Of a stretch of 16,614 bases of DNA, positions 8,966 to 16,434 are shown piece after piece. The stretch comes from HGM04593 sp045647745 (lineage in GTDB: Bacteria; Bacteroidota; Bacteroidia; Bacteroidales; Bacteroidaceae): positions 1-16,614 of the forward strand of contig JAZRMQ010000040.1 of the NCBI GenBank assembly GCA_045647745.1. The letters are read 5' to 3'. The notes below the pieces were generated by a model that saw only the letters and a list, made by a program, of their open reading frames with translations, did no database searches and had not been told where the DNA came from. A program made the position numbers and the translations under genes. How positions within the stretch are numbered: the first letter of the stretch is position 1; every line of letters begins with the position of its first letter.

Positions 8966-9098
8966 GCCCCCAACGCTGCTCTTTTAATAAGTTGCTCACG
9001 CTCGCCGAAAAGGCTTGAACAAGCTTGCTATTTGCTCGCTAACGCGTAGCTTTCGCCGGTGTTGCTGTGGTGTTTTATTCCTTATTATATACATACTA

Positions 9099-9129
9099 TT
9101 GTTTTTTCTGCTAAAAAGAGTTACTTTTG
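9099..9129 (+). promoter_or_regulatory. Promoter of the second M60 peptidase gene
   Basis: TTG (9099-9101), 20 bases, then TACTTTTG (9122-9129) fits the Bacteroidales consensus. Transcription would start near 9135, giving a leader of about 40 bases to the preferred ATG at 9175. It lies just after the upstream gene's terminator. Confidence 0.7.
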
Positions 9130-9174
9130 AGGCTGTGAAAAATGTTGAATGTTGATAACAAAATACACAATGAT

Positions 9175-11916
9175 ATGAAATTAAGAAGTCTGTTTCTATC
9201 GCTTTTGATGCTTGTGTTGACGTTGGCTGCAAATGCTCAGCTTGCGCCAAACAATGCGCAACGTTACTATGCCGAGTTTAAAAAGTATTTTACCGATGAT
9301 ATTTGCACCGAACTTGCTGTGCCCTATTCGGCAATGACCGACGAACAGCTGCGCACAGCAATGAGCGAAATGCCCGAGCAGCTTGTTGATATAGCTATCA
9401 AGGTGAAAAACGATGCTTGGGGTAAGCGCGAGAAGGAATTTCGTGTGTTCGAGGCAAAGCCTCATAGCAATTCTTACAATTGGAAGTTTCTGATGAATGT
9501 CAGACAGTATAGCGATTTGCAGATACCTACTGGTATTAGTGCTGATAATGAGTATCTGCTCATCTTCGTGGGTAGCGAGTTGCCCGATTCTATCTGGATG
9601 GAGCTTTGTCAGGTAGCTGGAAATATGTACAGTCCATTGATGACAAATACGCTCACAAGCGGCTTGAATATGGTGAAAATTCCCGATACCGAAGGTGATG
9701 ACAGAATGTTGTTCATTAAATATTATGTGGACACAGACAGCAGTGCTACAAGCAAGAAACTTGCCGATTATCCCAATGTGCCCATTCACATCGAGGGTGG
9801 ATACGTGAATGGTTATTTCGACCTTGCACGTCACACCGATGAGGATTGGCGCGATATGACACAGAATATGATGAAGCACTATTCGGTGCAGGTTCTTGGC
9901 GAGAGGGTGATGTTTCATATGGAGCTAAAGAATGTGCTGAAAGCTTGTCCAAAAACTATTGTCGATGCTATTACTTGGTGGGATAGGTGTGTTGCGTGGC
10001 AGCACGAGCTGATGGGCGCCGACAAATATTATGACCGCTGGAACGATATCATTATGGCAAAAGACGGCTATGAGGGTATGTTTATGTATGCAACAGAGAC
10101 TTTTACTTACTACGAGCATTATACTTTGCCCGATATTTTGCCTTGGGCTAAGGTGTATGCCGACCCGGGACAGATGTGGGGTCCGGCTCACGAGATTGGT
10201 CACGTTAATCAAGGTGCTATAAATGTTGTCTCTTGTACCGAGGTTACAAATAATCTTTTTGCAAATGTGCAGGTGTACCGCACCGGAAAGACTACTACAC
10301 GTGGCTTGGGATTGGCGGAGTGTCGCAAGGATTTTGGTAATAAAACGGCGTTTCCTTTGCGTAGTGACCCGATAGGAAAGTCGAGAATGTTCTTCCAGCT
10401 CTATCTCTATTTCCACGTTGTGGGCAATGATACCACTTTCTATCCTCGCTTGTTCGAGGCTCTGCGTAAGGACCCGCTTGACAAGGGACCAAAAAACCGC
10501 GATTGGTGGTCGCTGACACAGGGAAAGGATGACCAATTGAAATTTGCCGAGAAGTGTTGCGAGATTGCTCAGATGGATTTGAGTGAGTTCTTTGAGGCGT
10601 GGGGCTTCTTTGAGCCTATGAAGGATGCTCACGTGGGCGATTATGAAAATTTTATCGTTAATCTGACAAATGATGAGATTGAGGCAAGTCGTGCGCGTAT
10701 GCAAAAATATGAGAAGAAGGGCGGCCATTTGATGTTTATCGAGGACCGTATCAAGCGTTCAAAGCGCGAGGATGGCGTGTCGGGGTATAGAAAAGATTTC
10801 TCGAGCGATTTTGCTGTTGGAAAAATGGGTAAGGTTGGCCAATGGAGTGATTATGTCGACGAGAGTGTGAAGGCTCAGGGGTATTACTATGTGAATGTGA
10901 TGGGTAATATCACGATTAAGACCACAAATAAGGCTGCCGGTGCTCTTGGCTTCAAGCTTTACAATGCCGAGACCGGTGATTTGCTCGATTTTAACAATGA
11001 GTATTCATTGGTTGTGCCTATTGCGCATCGCAATGCTCCGTTATTGGTGGTGGCTGCACAGGCCGACGGAACGGATTGTGTTGTTCCTAATATGGTTGAG
11101 AGTGAAGATGAGACTATTCTGTTGACGGCGTTGAATGCTACGCTGGCAACTGCTTCAATGTATATTAGCAGAAGCTCTGCCGATGGTGCTAATATCGGTT
11201 ATTTCTATGAGAGTGCATTGACTGATCTTGTGGCTCTTTATGATGCTGCATCTAAAGCGGCTGCCAGTGGCGATAAGAGTGACCACAGCTATAAGGAGTG
11301 GATTAATCTGCTCGAGGATGCTATTGCGGCTTTGAAAGATGACTCAACAGCGCGTGTTTATCCAAGGGAAAATGATGTTTATGTGTTCGTTAATGTTGGT
11401 AATAGATCGTATAATATGGCTTATGACAAGTTAGGCTTGAAGGGTGATTTGGCCGGTACGACTATTCCTGAAACGCAACGTTGGCTGTTTGAAGAGGCCG
11501 GCGCTCCGCATCACTATTATATAAAGAATAAAAATGGTCTTTATATAAATGATATTTCGTCCGAGGGTGTGTTGTGCAGTGGCAAAGATAAGGCTTCGGC
11601 TGTGGCGGTGAAGATTAATTATCTTGATGATGGTACGCTTTACTTTACTAAACCGGATGATGGCTCTTATCTGGCTTTTAATATCGATTCTTTTGATGAG
11701 GAAAACAATCGTTATAATGTTGTTGCGTCGGAATATCTGTTGAGAGCCTCTTCTTGGCTTGTTGAGGCTGTTGAGCTTAATAATACTGCTATTGAGGAGA
11801 TTGAAGCTGATGATTGTGCGGTTGAGGGTATTTATGACCTTGCCGGGCGTAAATTGCCGGTGGTTACAAAGCCGGGTATTTATATTATAAATGGTGAGAA
11901 AAGGGTGGTGCGATAG
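9175..11916 (+). CDS. Secreted M60/enhancin-family zinc metallopeptidase, paralogue
   Basis: A 913-residue protein from the ATG at 9175. This start is preferred over the in-frame ATG at 9142 because it places a proper signal peptide (1-21, ending ANA before Gln22) at the N terminus. The catalytic region resembles the upstream peptidase closely: shared blocks include LADYPxVxxHIEGGYVNG, MDLSEFFEAWGFF, ARMQKYEKKGGHLMF and DESVKAQGYYY. The zinc site is intact: HEIGH (339-343), with Glu356 twelve residues on. Unlike its neighbour it lacks the N-terminal lectin-like module and has only one C-terminal lectin-like unit, before a tail with IYDLAGRKL. It is a duplicate, possibly with a different substrate reach. 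The stop is followed within 30 bases by the hairpin repeat array, not by a classic terminator. Confidence 0.93.
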   Translation: MKLRSLFLSLLMLVLTLAANAQLAPNNAQRYYAEFKKYFTDDICTELAVPYSAMTDEQLRTAMSEMPEQLVDIAIKVKNDAWGKREKEFRVFEAKPHSNSYNWKFLMNVRQYSDLQIPTGISADNEYLLIFVGSELPDSIWMELCQVAGNMYSPLMTNTLTSGLNMVKIPDTEGDDRMLFIKYYVDTDSSATSKKLADYPNVPIHIEGGYVNGYFDLARHTDEDWRDMTQNMMKHYSVQVLGERVMFHMELKNVLKACPKTIVDAITWWDRCVAWQHELMGADKYYDRWNDIIMAKDGYEGMFMYATETFTYYEHYTLPDILPWAKVYADPGQMWGPAHEIGHVNQGAINVVSCTEVTNNLFANVQVYRTGKTTTRGLGLAECRKDFGNKTAFPLRSDPIGKSRMFFQLYLYFHVVGNDTTFYPRLFEALRKDPLDKGPKNRDWWSLTQGKDDQLKFAEKCCEIAQMDLSEFFEAWGFFEPMKDAHVGDYENFIVNLTNDEIEASRARMQKYEKKGGHLMFIEDRIKRSKREDGVSGYRKDFSSDFAVGKMGKVGQWSDYVDESVKAQGYYYVNVMGNITIKTTNKAAGALGFKLYNAETGDLLDFNNEYSLVVPIAHRNAPLLVVAAQADGTDCVVPNMVESEDETILLTALNATLATASMYISRSSADGANIGYFYESALTDLVALYDAASKAAASGDKSDHSYKEWINLLEDAIAALKDDSTARVYPRENDVYVFVNVGNRSYNMAYDKLGLKGDLAGTTIPETQRWLFEEAGAPHHYYIKNKNGLYINDISSEGVLCSGKDKASAVAVKINYLDDGTLYFTKPDDGSYLAFNIDSFDEENNRYNVVASEYLLRASSWLVEAVELNNTAIEEIEADDCAVEGIYDLAGRKLPVVTKPGIYIINGEKRVVR

Positions 11917-11945
11917 ATAAATGTGTTCTAAAAACCGCGTAATTT

Positions 11946-12635
11946 GTCATTCTGAGCATAGCGAAGAATTTCACAAATATTGCGAAAATATGAGATCTCT
12001 CACGTTCGTTCGAGATGACAGGGGCGTGTGTGTTGTCATTCTGAGCGTAGCGAAGAATTTCTTGCTAAAAATGAGATCTCTCACGTTCGTTCGAGATGAC
12101 AGGGGCGTGTGTGTTGTCATTCTGAGCATAGCGAAGAATCTCGCAAATATTGCGAAAATATGAGATCTCTCACGTTCGTTCGAGATGACAGGGGCGTGTG
12201 TGTTGTCATTCTGAGCGTAGCGAAGAATCTCACAAATATTGCGAAAAATGAGATCTCTCACGTTCGTTCGAGATGACAGAGGCGTGTGTGTTGTCATTCT
12301 GAACGTAGCGAAGAATCTCACAAATATTGCGAAAATATGAGATCTCTCACGTTCGTTCGAGATGACAGGGGCGTGTGTGTTGTCATTCTGAGCATAGCGA
12401 AGAATCTCACAAATGTTGCGAAAATATGAGATCTCTCACGTTTGTTCGAGATGACAGGGGCGTGTTTATTGTCATTCTGAGCGTAGCGAAGAATCTCACA
12501 AATATTGCGAAAATATGAGATTTCTCACGTTTGTTCGAGATGACAGGGGCGCGTGTGTTGTCATTCTGAGCGTAGCGAAGAATCTCACAAATATTGCTAA
12601 AATATGAGATCTCTCACGTTCGTTCGAGATGACAG
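11946..12635. repeat. Tandem array of eight ~89-bp hairpin repeats
   Basis: Eight units begin with GTCATTCTGA at 11946, 12035, 12116, 12205, 12293, 12382, 12471 and 12560. Spacings are 89, 81, 89, 88, 89, 89 and 89. Each unit is an imperfect palindrome: the left arm GTCATTCTGAGCGTAGCGAA and the right arm ending TTCGTTCGAGATGAC are approximately complementary, around an AT-rich centre (ACAAATATTGCGAAAATA). Units are joined by a short spacer, AGGGGCGTGTGTGTT. The 12035 unit has lost part of its centre. Copies are almost identical, so the expansion is recent or homogenised. The array fills the gap between two convergent genes. Long apparent reading frames here are repeat artefacts. Confidence 0.95.
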
Positions 12636-12697
12636 GGGTGCGTAAATGTTTCCACAAATTCTTATATTGAACTCACGATAAATATCTTATAACAGTT

Positions 12698-12729
12698 AGG
12701 GGCGGTCATTGTGTGAAATGACCGCCCCT
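12698..12729. terminator. Strong terminator-like hairpin after the PqqD operon
   Basis: A perfect 13-bp stem, AGGGGCGGTCATT (12698-12710) with AATGACCGCCCCT (12717-12729), loop GTGTGA. It lies 17 bases after the stop of the minus-strand pqqD-like gene. No T-run follows on the minus strand. On the plus strand a T7 run lies 17 bases on. It probably ends the operon transcript or stabilises its 3' end, and may act in both directions. Confidence 0.6.
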
Positions 12730-12745
12730 GAGTATATCAGTTTTT

Positions 12746-13018
12746 TTATTCTTCTACAAGCCCCATCTCTTTCCAGCGCTCGATGATGAGGGCGCAATCT
12801 TCGCGTGCAATGCTCTCTTCAACGTCGTACTCGGCAAGCAAAAGAGCTACTAGGTCGTCGGCTGTGAACGATGCTTTTGGGGCTACATTCTCCCAAAGAT
12901 AGGCTGCGCTCTCGTTCAGGCTGATGATTTTGCTGTAATCGATATTTTCTACTCCTGCGGGAACGATGATGTGTTCGCCACATACATTCTGTATCTCAAA
13001 TCCTTCTTTAATTTTCAT
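12746..13018 (-). CDS. PqqD-family small protein
   Basis: A 90-residue soluble protein of the size typical for PqqD-like proteins. It shows the family layout: an N-terminal strand region (residues 1-30), the block SLNESAAYLWENV (about 33-45), then helices with LLLAEYDVEESIAREDCALI (about 60-79) and the end GLVEE. PqqD and related RRE domains bind the leader of a ribosomally made precursor peptide and present it to modifying enzymes. That role is inferred here. It is the last gene of a three-gene minus-strand operon, 21 bases after the protease gene. No radical-SAM partner or precursor peptide was found in the window, so the client is unknown. Confidence 0.85.
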   Translation of the reverse strand: MKIKEGFEIQNVCGEHIIVPAGVENIDYSKIISLNESAAYLWENVAPKASFTADDLVALLLAEYDVEESIAREDCALIIERWKEMGLVEE

Positions 13019-13039
13019 ATTGTGTATATTCTTTTTGGT

Positions 13040-13498
13040 TTATATTCTGCGATAGATGGCCAACAGTATGCGCCTGAATGGCTTTAGCGCGCCCCAGATT
13101 GCTGAGTAGCAACGCCATTTGCGGCTGTTGGTGCTGATGGTTTTCCCTTTGCGCACAAAGCCGTCGGCAACGCCGATGATTTTGTCGTATGTAAAACTCT
13201 CGGTCATTCTCAGTGGGTTGCCGTCGCCGCGCATAGTGTATGTGCCGTTCTCTATTTTGATGACTCGGTGCAGGGCGTATGTCTGTTCGCGCACCTCGGC
13301 AAGGACTACGTCGCCTATCTTGGGTTCGCGGGGTGGGGCAAGGATGACTTTGTCGCGCTCGTGCTCGAGGAAGGGGCGCATACTAAAGCCGCGAACAATG
13401 AATGTTACGCTTTTTTTCCCTTGCTCGCGGAACACTCTTGTTATCTCCTGCATAAACAGGTGATTGTTTACTTTTTTTTGTGTGACGCCATTGCTCAT
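13040..13498 (-). CDS. S24/S26-family (signal-peptidase-like) serine protease
   Basis: A 152-residue protein with the signal-peptidase/LexA-fold signature. GFSMRPFL (37-44) holds the likely nucleophile Ser39, ALHRV (75-79) gives His77, and RGDGN follows at 90-94. A His in this place resembles the Sec11/archaeal-type S26B enzymes, which use Ser-His instead of Ser-Lys; this is my reading of the motifs. There is no N-terminal membrane segment. The basic, partly hydrophobic C-terminal end (about 133-152) might associate with the membrane. Its ATG overlaps the stop of the upstream kinase-like gene in an ATGA arrangement, implying translational coupling. It may cleave a leader peptide, but no substrate is visible. 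Confidence 0.82.
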   Translation of the reverse strand: MSNGVTQKKVNNHLFMQEITRVFREQGKKSVTFIVRGFSMRPFLEHERDKVILAPPREPKIGDVVLAEVREQTYALHRVIKIENGTYTMRGDGNPLRMTESFTYDKIIGVADGFVRKGKTISTNSRKWRCYSAIWGALKPFRRILLAIYRRI

Positions 13499-14367
13499 AG
13501 GCCAAAAGTGCTACTGGATAAACGGGCGGCCTCTTCGTCGGGGCGGCAGAATAGTGTGTGCACGGCTATATGCTCAAGCACTTTGGTGATGGTGCTGCAG
13601 ATGGCTATGTGTATATCTTTGTCGAACTTGAGCGTTGAGCAGGAGCAGAGCATTATGCCAAAGGCTGTGGGGATATTCTCTTTGCGTATCCAATTTTTTT
13701 TGTCTTGCTCTATTGCTGCAATGCCGCCGATGGGGTAGTGTACGTTCATATATATGGGACGTTTGCCGCTCCACGGTGAGCCGTAGACGAATGGGGTGCC
13801 GTCGGCTGCAATGCGTATCACTGGGTTGTCGTCGTTGATGAGTGTGCTGCCGCTGATGTATTCGACCCATTTGTTGCTGTGGGTGCTTTTACCCTGTCCG
13901 CTTGCTCCAAGGAACATATATCCTTTGCCGTTGTTTTCTATTGTGGCAGAGTGCATCAGCAGGGTGTGGTGCTTGGCGGTGCACATTGTGTAAATGACCA
14001 TCAGGGTGTTGTTGAAGCCAAAGGTGACGTCGTTGCTGCTTCCACGGGTGGCGATGGTGAAGTGTTTGTGCTCGGCATCGCTCTGCATAAAGGCGCAGGG
14101 GTGCCCGTATTCGTTTATTGTGAGTATTTGGTATGCTCCGTTCTCCTGACGATAGACCTCGAATTTTGCGCTGGGGCAGGGGAAGGTGCCAACCTTGCTG
14201 CCACGCCACGATGGTTGTATGCTGTTGTCGAGGGTTATCTCGAACAGTGTGCTGTCGGTGCTCTCGCGCTCAAAAGGTGCAAGATTGGGAAGTATCGAAA
14301 GAATATCGCCCTCGAGCATTGTTATTGCAAAATTGTGTTCGGCGACGCTGAAAAATCGTTTCTGCAT
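13495..14367 (-). CDS. HPr-kinase/phosphorylase-like P-loop protein
   Basis: A 290-residue protein from the ATG at 14367. An in-frame TTG at 14382 would add five residues, but ATG is the better start. The Walker A motif GASGQGKST lies at about 154-162, INDDNP at about 177-182 and YGSPWSGK at about 194-201. These features match HprK-related kinases, often annotated as serine kinase or PEP-carboxykinase-like. The N-terminal half (about 1-140) has no recognisable motif. HprK-like proteins occur in peptide-modification clusters (for example paeninodin-type lasso peptide kinases), so phosphorylation of a peptide is possible but inferred. It is first in the operon with the protease and PqqD-like genes, behind its own promoter. 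Confidence 0.83.
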   Translation of the reverse strand: MQKRFFSVAEHNFAITMLEGDILSILPNLAPFERESTDSTLFEITLDNSIQPSWRGSKVGTFPCPSAKFEVYRQENGAYQILTINEYGHPCAFMQSDAEHKHFTIATRGSSNDVTFGFNNTLMVIYTMCTAKHHTLLMHSATIENNGKGYMFLGASGQGKSTHSNKWVEYISGSTLINDDNPVIRIAADGTPFVYGSPWSGKRPIYMNVHYPIGGIAAIEQDKKNWIRKENIPTAFGIMLCSCSTLKFDKDIHIAICSTITKVLEHIAVHTLFCRPDEEAARLSSSTFGL

Positions 14368-14419
14368 ATAGTCTTTGCGCAATTATGGCCTATGCGCCGG
14401 CTGCTTATAGTTTATCTTG

Positions 14420-14450
14420 CAAATTTATGAAAAACGGATTAAATATTCAA
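14420..14450 (-). promoter_or_regulatory. Promoter of the kinase-protease-PqqD operon
   Basis: On the minus strand, TTG (14450-14448), 20 bases, then TAAATTTG (14427-14420) fits the consensus. It gives a leader of about 45 bases to the ATG at 14367. It is divergent from the folP promoter, with only about 25 bases between the two. Confidence 0.7.
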
Positions 14451-14474
14451 TTTAATTAACAAGTTGTTTATTCT

Positions 14475-14504
14475 TTTGTTTTTTATTTTTTATTGCTATC
14501 TTTG
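14475..14504 (+). promoter_or_regulatory. Promoter of folP
   Basis: TTTG (14475-14478), 18 bases, TATCTTTG (14497-14504): both elements match the Bacteroidales consensus. The predicted transcription start (about 14509-14512) almost coincides with the first suitable ATG at 14512. Confidence 0.8.
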
Positions 14505-14511
14505 CTTTCAT

Positions 14512-15348
14512 ATGAAAATGTCACATTCTATCAACATTCGTGGCAGGTTGATGCTGCTTGATAAGCCGTTGGTTATGGGTATTCTGAACGTTACCGATGA
14601 CTCTTTTTTTGATGGCTCACGGGTTGCTTCGCCTTGTGAATTGGTGTGCCGTGCAAAGGCGATGGTCGATGCGGGCGCGGCAATTATTGATATTGGGGCT
14701 TGTTCCACACGTCCCGGAGCAACGCCTGTTGGGCAAGAGGTGGAGCTTGCGAGGTTGCACGCTGCACTCGAACTGCTTGATAGGGAATTGCCGGCTGCTG
14801 TGGTGTCGATTGATACTTTCAGGGGCGCTGTGGTGCGCGAGTGTGTGGCGTCGCATAATGTTTCGATAATAAATGATGTGTCGGGCTTTGAATGGGATGC
14901 TGATATGTTCGACGCTGTGGTGGAGAGCCGCTTGCCTTATATTCTCACTCATTCGGTGGGCTTTGCGGGCGAGGCGGTGGAGTATAGTGATTTCTTGCCG
15001 CAGGTGATGCAGCGCCTTGCCGGGAAGATGTGGCAGTTGAGGCAGGCTGGCGTGGCCGATGTGATTGTTGACCCGGGCTTTGGCTTTGGCAAGAGCGTGG
15101 AGCAGAACTATCGTATGCTGGCTGCGTTGCGTGATTTTGAACTGCTTGATGCTCCTTTGTTGGTGGGGCTGTCGCGTAAGTCAATGATTACTCGCTTGCT
15201 TGGCATTGAGCCGGGTGAGGCGCTTGCTGCTACAACGGCGCTAAATCTTGTTGCGCTGCGCAATGGTGCGAACATTCTGCGCGTTCACGATGTGAAAGAG
15301 GCAGTGCAGGCGGTTGAGCTTGCGCAAGCAATGGATTTTAAGATATAA
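14512..15348 (+). CDS. folP: Dihydropteroate synthase
   Basis: FolP joins p-aminobenzoate to dihydropterin pyrophosphate, giving dihydropteroate for folate synthesis in the cytoplasm, and is the sulfonamide target. The 278-residue product shows the family motifs in order: MGILNVTDDSF (22-32), IDIGACSTRPGA (59-70), SIDTF (99-103), IINDVSG (119-125), DPGFGFGK (187-194), GLSRKS (219-224) and RVHDV (257-261). The family's usual NVTPDSF has Asp in place of Pro here. The ATG at 14512 was preferred to 14464, because the extra upstream residues are hydrophobic promoter-derived sequence and fall before the predicted transcript start. ATG 14518 is also possible. cdaA follows 63 bases downstream, perhaps co-transcribed. 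Confidence 0.95.
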   Translation: MKMSHSINIRGRLMLLDKPLVMGILNVTDDSFFDGSRVASPCELVCRAKAMVDAGAAIIDIGACSTRPGATPVGQEVELARLHAALELLDRELPAAVVSIDTFRGAVVRECVASHNVSIINDVSGFEWDADMFDAVVESRLPYILTHSVGFAGEAVEYSDFLPQVMQRLAGKMWQLRQAGVADVIVDPGFGFGKSVEQNYRMLAALRDFELLDAPLLVGLSRKSMITRLLGIEPGEALAATTALNLVALRNGANILRVHDVKEAVQAVELAQAMDFKI

Positions 15349-15411
15349 AGGTCGGCTTTTGTCGGTCTGCGATAATTTAAATAGTGTGTAATACCTTATA
15401 TATATAAATAG

Positions 15412-16176
15412 ATGTTTTTTGATTTTACCATAAAGGATATAATAGACATTCTGCTGTTTGCTCTGTTATTGTTTTATCTGTACAAGCTTATGAAGGACTC
15501 CGGCTCGCTGAATATCTTTGCCGGAATTATGATTTTCCTTTTTGTATGGGTGCTTGTTTCAAAAATTCTTGGAATGCGCCTGTTGGGCTCGGTGTTCGAC
15601 CAGATGATGAATGTGGGTACTATCGCTTTGGTGGTGATTTTCCACGAGGAGATTCGTAATTTCTTCAAAGGGCTGGGCTCGCGCCGATATTTTAAATATC
15701 TCTCAACGCTCTTTTCGAGAAAAGATGAGAAAGACCCGGCCGAGGCTGCGGTGATGCCTGTTGTGATGGCTTGTATCAGTATGGCGCAGCAGAAGGTGGG
15801 CGCGCTGATTGTTATTGAACAAAAAGTGTCGCTCGATGATGTTATTACCACAGGCGAGCCGATAAATTCCGATATAAGTCAGCGACTTATCGAGGCGATA
15901 TTTTTCAAGAATGCTCCTCTGCACGACGGTGCGATGGTTATACGCGGTGGACGCATTGTGGCGGCGCAGTGTATATTGCCGGTGTCGCACAATCTGAATA
16001 TCCCAAGAAGGCTGGGCTTGCGCCATCGCTCGGCAATGGGTGTCTCGGAGATGTCCGATGCTATTGCTATTGTGGTTTCCGAGGAGACTGGCAGTATTTC
16101 TGTTGCGCAAAATGGTAAATTCTCACTAAATCTTGATGCTCACAAGCTGGAGCAACTGCTCTCGGCGCAATCATAA
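15412..16176 (+). CDS. cdaA: Membrane diadenylate cyclase (CdaA/DacA type)
   Basis: It condenses two ATP into the second messenger c-di-AMP, which controls potassium and osmotic balance and cell-wall homeostasis. The 254-residue product has the standard CdaA length. Three hydrophobic segments (about 10-27, 34-53 and 64-79) anchor it in the inner membrane. The cytoplasmic DAC domain (about 105-235) carries the catalytic motif DGA at 172-174 and RHR at 204-206, matching the family's two signature motifs. It follows folP, a common order in Bacteroidota as far as I recall. No own promoter of consensus type is evident in the 63-base gap, so read-through from folP is likely. A terminator follows. 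Confidence 0.96.
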   Translation: MFFDFTIKDIIDILLFALLLFYLYKLMKDSGSLNIFAGIMIFLFVWVLVSKILGMRLLGSVFDQMMNVGTIALVVIFHEEIRNFFKGLGSRRYFKYLSTLFSRKDEKDPAEAAVMPVVMACISMAQQKVGALIVIEQKVSLDDVITTGEPINSDISQRLIEAIFFKNAPLHDGAMVIRGGRIVAAQCILPVSHNLNIPRRLGLRHRSAMGVSEMSDAIAIVVSEETGSISVAQNGKFSLNLDAHKLEQLLSAQS

Positions 16177-16196
16177 ATATAAATAATGTAAAATAT

Positions 16197-16231
16197 CCTC
16201 CATATACCTTGCCGGTGTATGGAGGTTTTTT
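16197..16231 (+). terminator. Rho-independent terminator after cdaA
   Basis: CCTCCATATACC (16197-16208) pairs with GGTGTATGGAGG (16214-16225), 12 bp including one G-U pair, loop TTGCC, followed by six T (16226-16231). It lies 20 bases after the cdaA stop. Confidence 0.93.
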
Positions 16232-16398
16232 GTTTAAATGGTGTAGAAAATAAACTGCATTGCCGCCGTTTTTTTGTGTGGCAAAAAAATGTTTAAAAAG
16301 ATGCTGTTTTTTTGTTTTTACAAATCATTGATTTTCAATGCTGAATAAAAAATGATTTTGGAAGGGGTGATTTTTTTTGAAAAAAAAGGTGGAAATGT
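16232..16398. other. AT-rich stretch before the rightmost promoter
   Basis: No reading frame is supported. The stretch contains several A and T tracts (for example near 16261-16320 and 16370-16387) and a small palindrome, CATTGA-TTT-TCAATG (16326-16340). A/T tracts just upstream of a strong promoter fit an UP-element-like role, which is inferred. Confidence 0.45.
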
Positions 16399-16429
16399 TT
16401 TGCCAGTTCAAAAAGTTGCCTTACCTTTG
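16399..16429 (+). promoter_or_regulatory. Strong promoter, probably of an rRNA operon
   Basis: TTTG (16399-16402), 19 bases, TACCTTTG (16422-16429) is a perfect consensus match. Transcription would start near 16435. No reading frame follows, and the downstream sequence looks like a structured non-coding leader. Confidence 0.8.
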
Positions 16430-16434
16430 TACTC

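Noticed and set aside
9142..9174. Upstream ATG as start of the second peptidase gene
   Set aside because: It would put eleven polar residues in front of an otherwise standard signal peptide and lies almost at the predicted transcription start.
9196..9918. 240-residue minus-strand reading frame opposite the second peptidase gene
   Set aside because: It is an antisense shadow of a coding region with intact catalytic motifs, and has no promoter or recognisable family.
11921..12321. Overlapping reading frames of 80 and 116 residues in the repeat array
   Set aside because: They are translations of tandem repeats with the same peptide recurring (for example TPLSSRTNVRDLIF), and no start signal or family is recognisable.
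11946..12635. CRISPR array
   Set aside because: The units are ~89 bp and nearly identical throughout, with no unique spacers between short repeats. No cas genes are nearby.
13879..14430. 183-residue plus-strand reading frame opposite the kinase-like gene
   Set aside because: The opposite strand has a clear Walker A motif and operon structure, while this frame has no supported features.
14464..14511. Upstream ATG-less extension of folP as a membrane leader
   Set aside because: The apparent hydrophobic N terminus is the translated T-rich promoter and precedes the predicted transcript start. FolP is a soluble enzyme.
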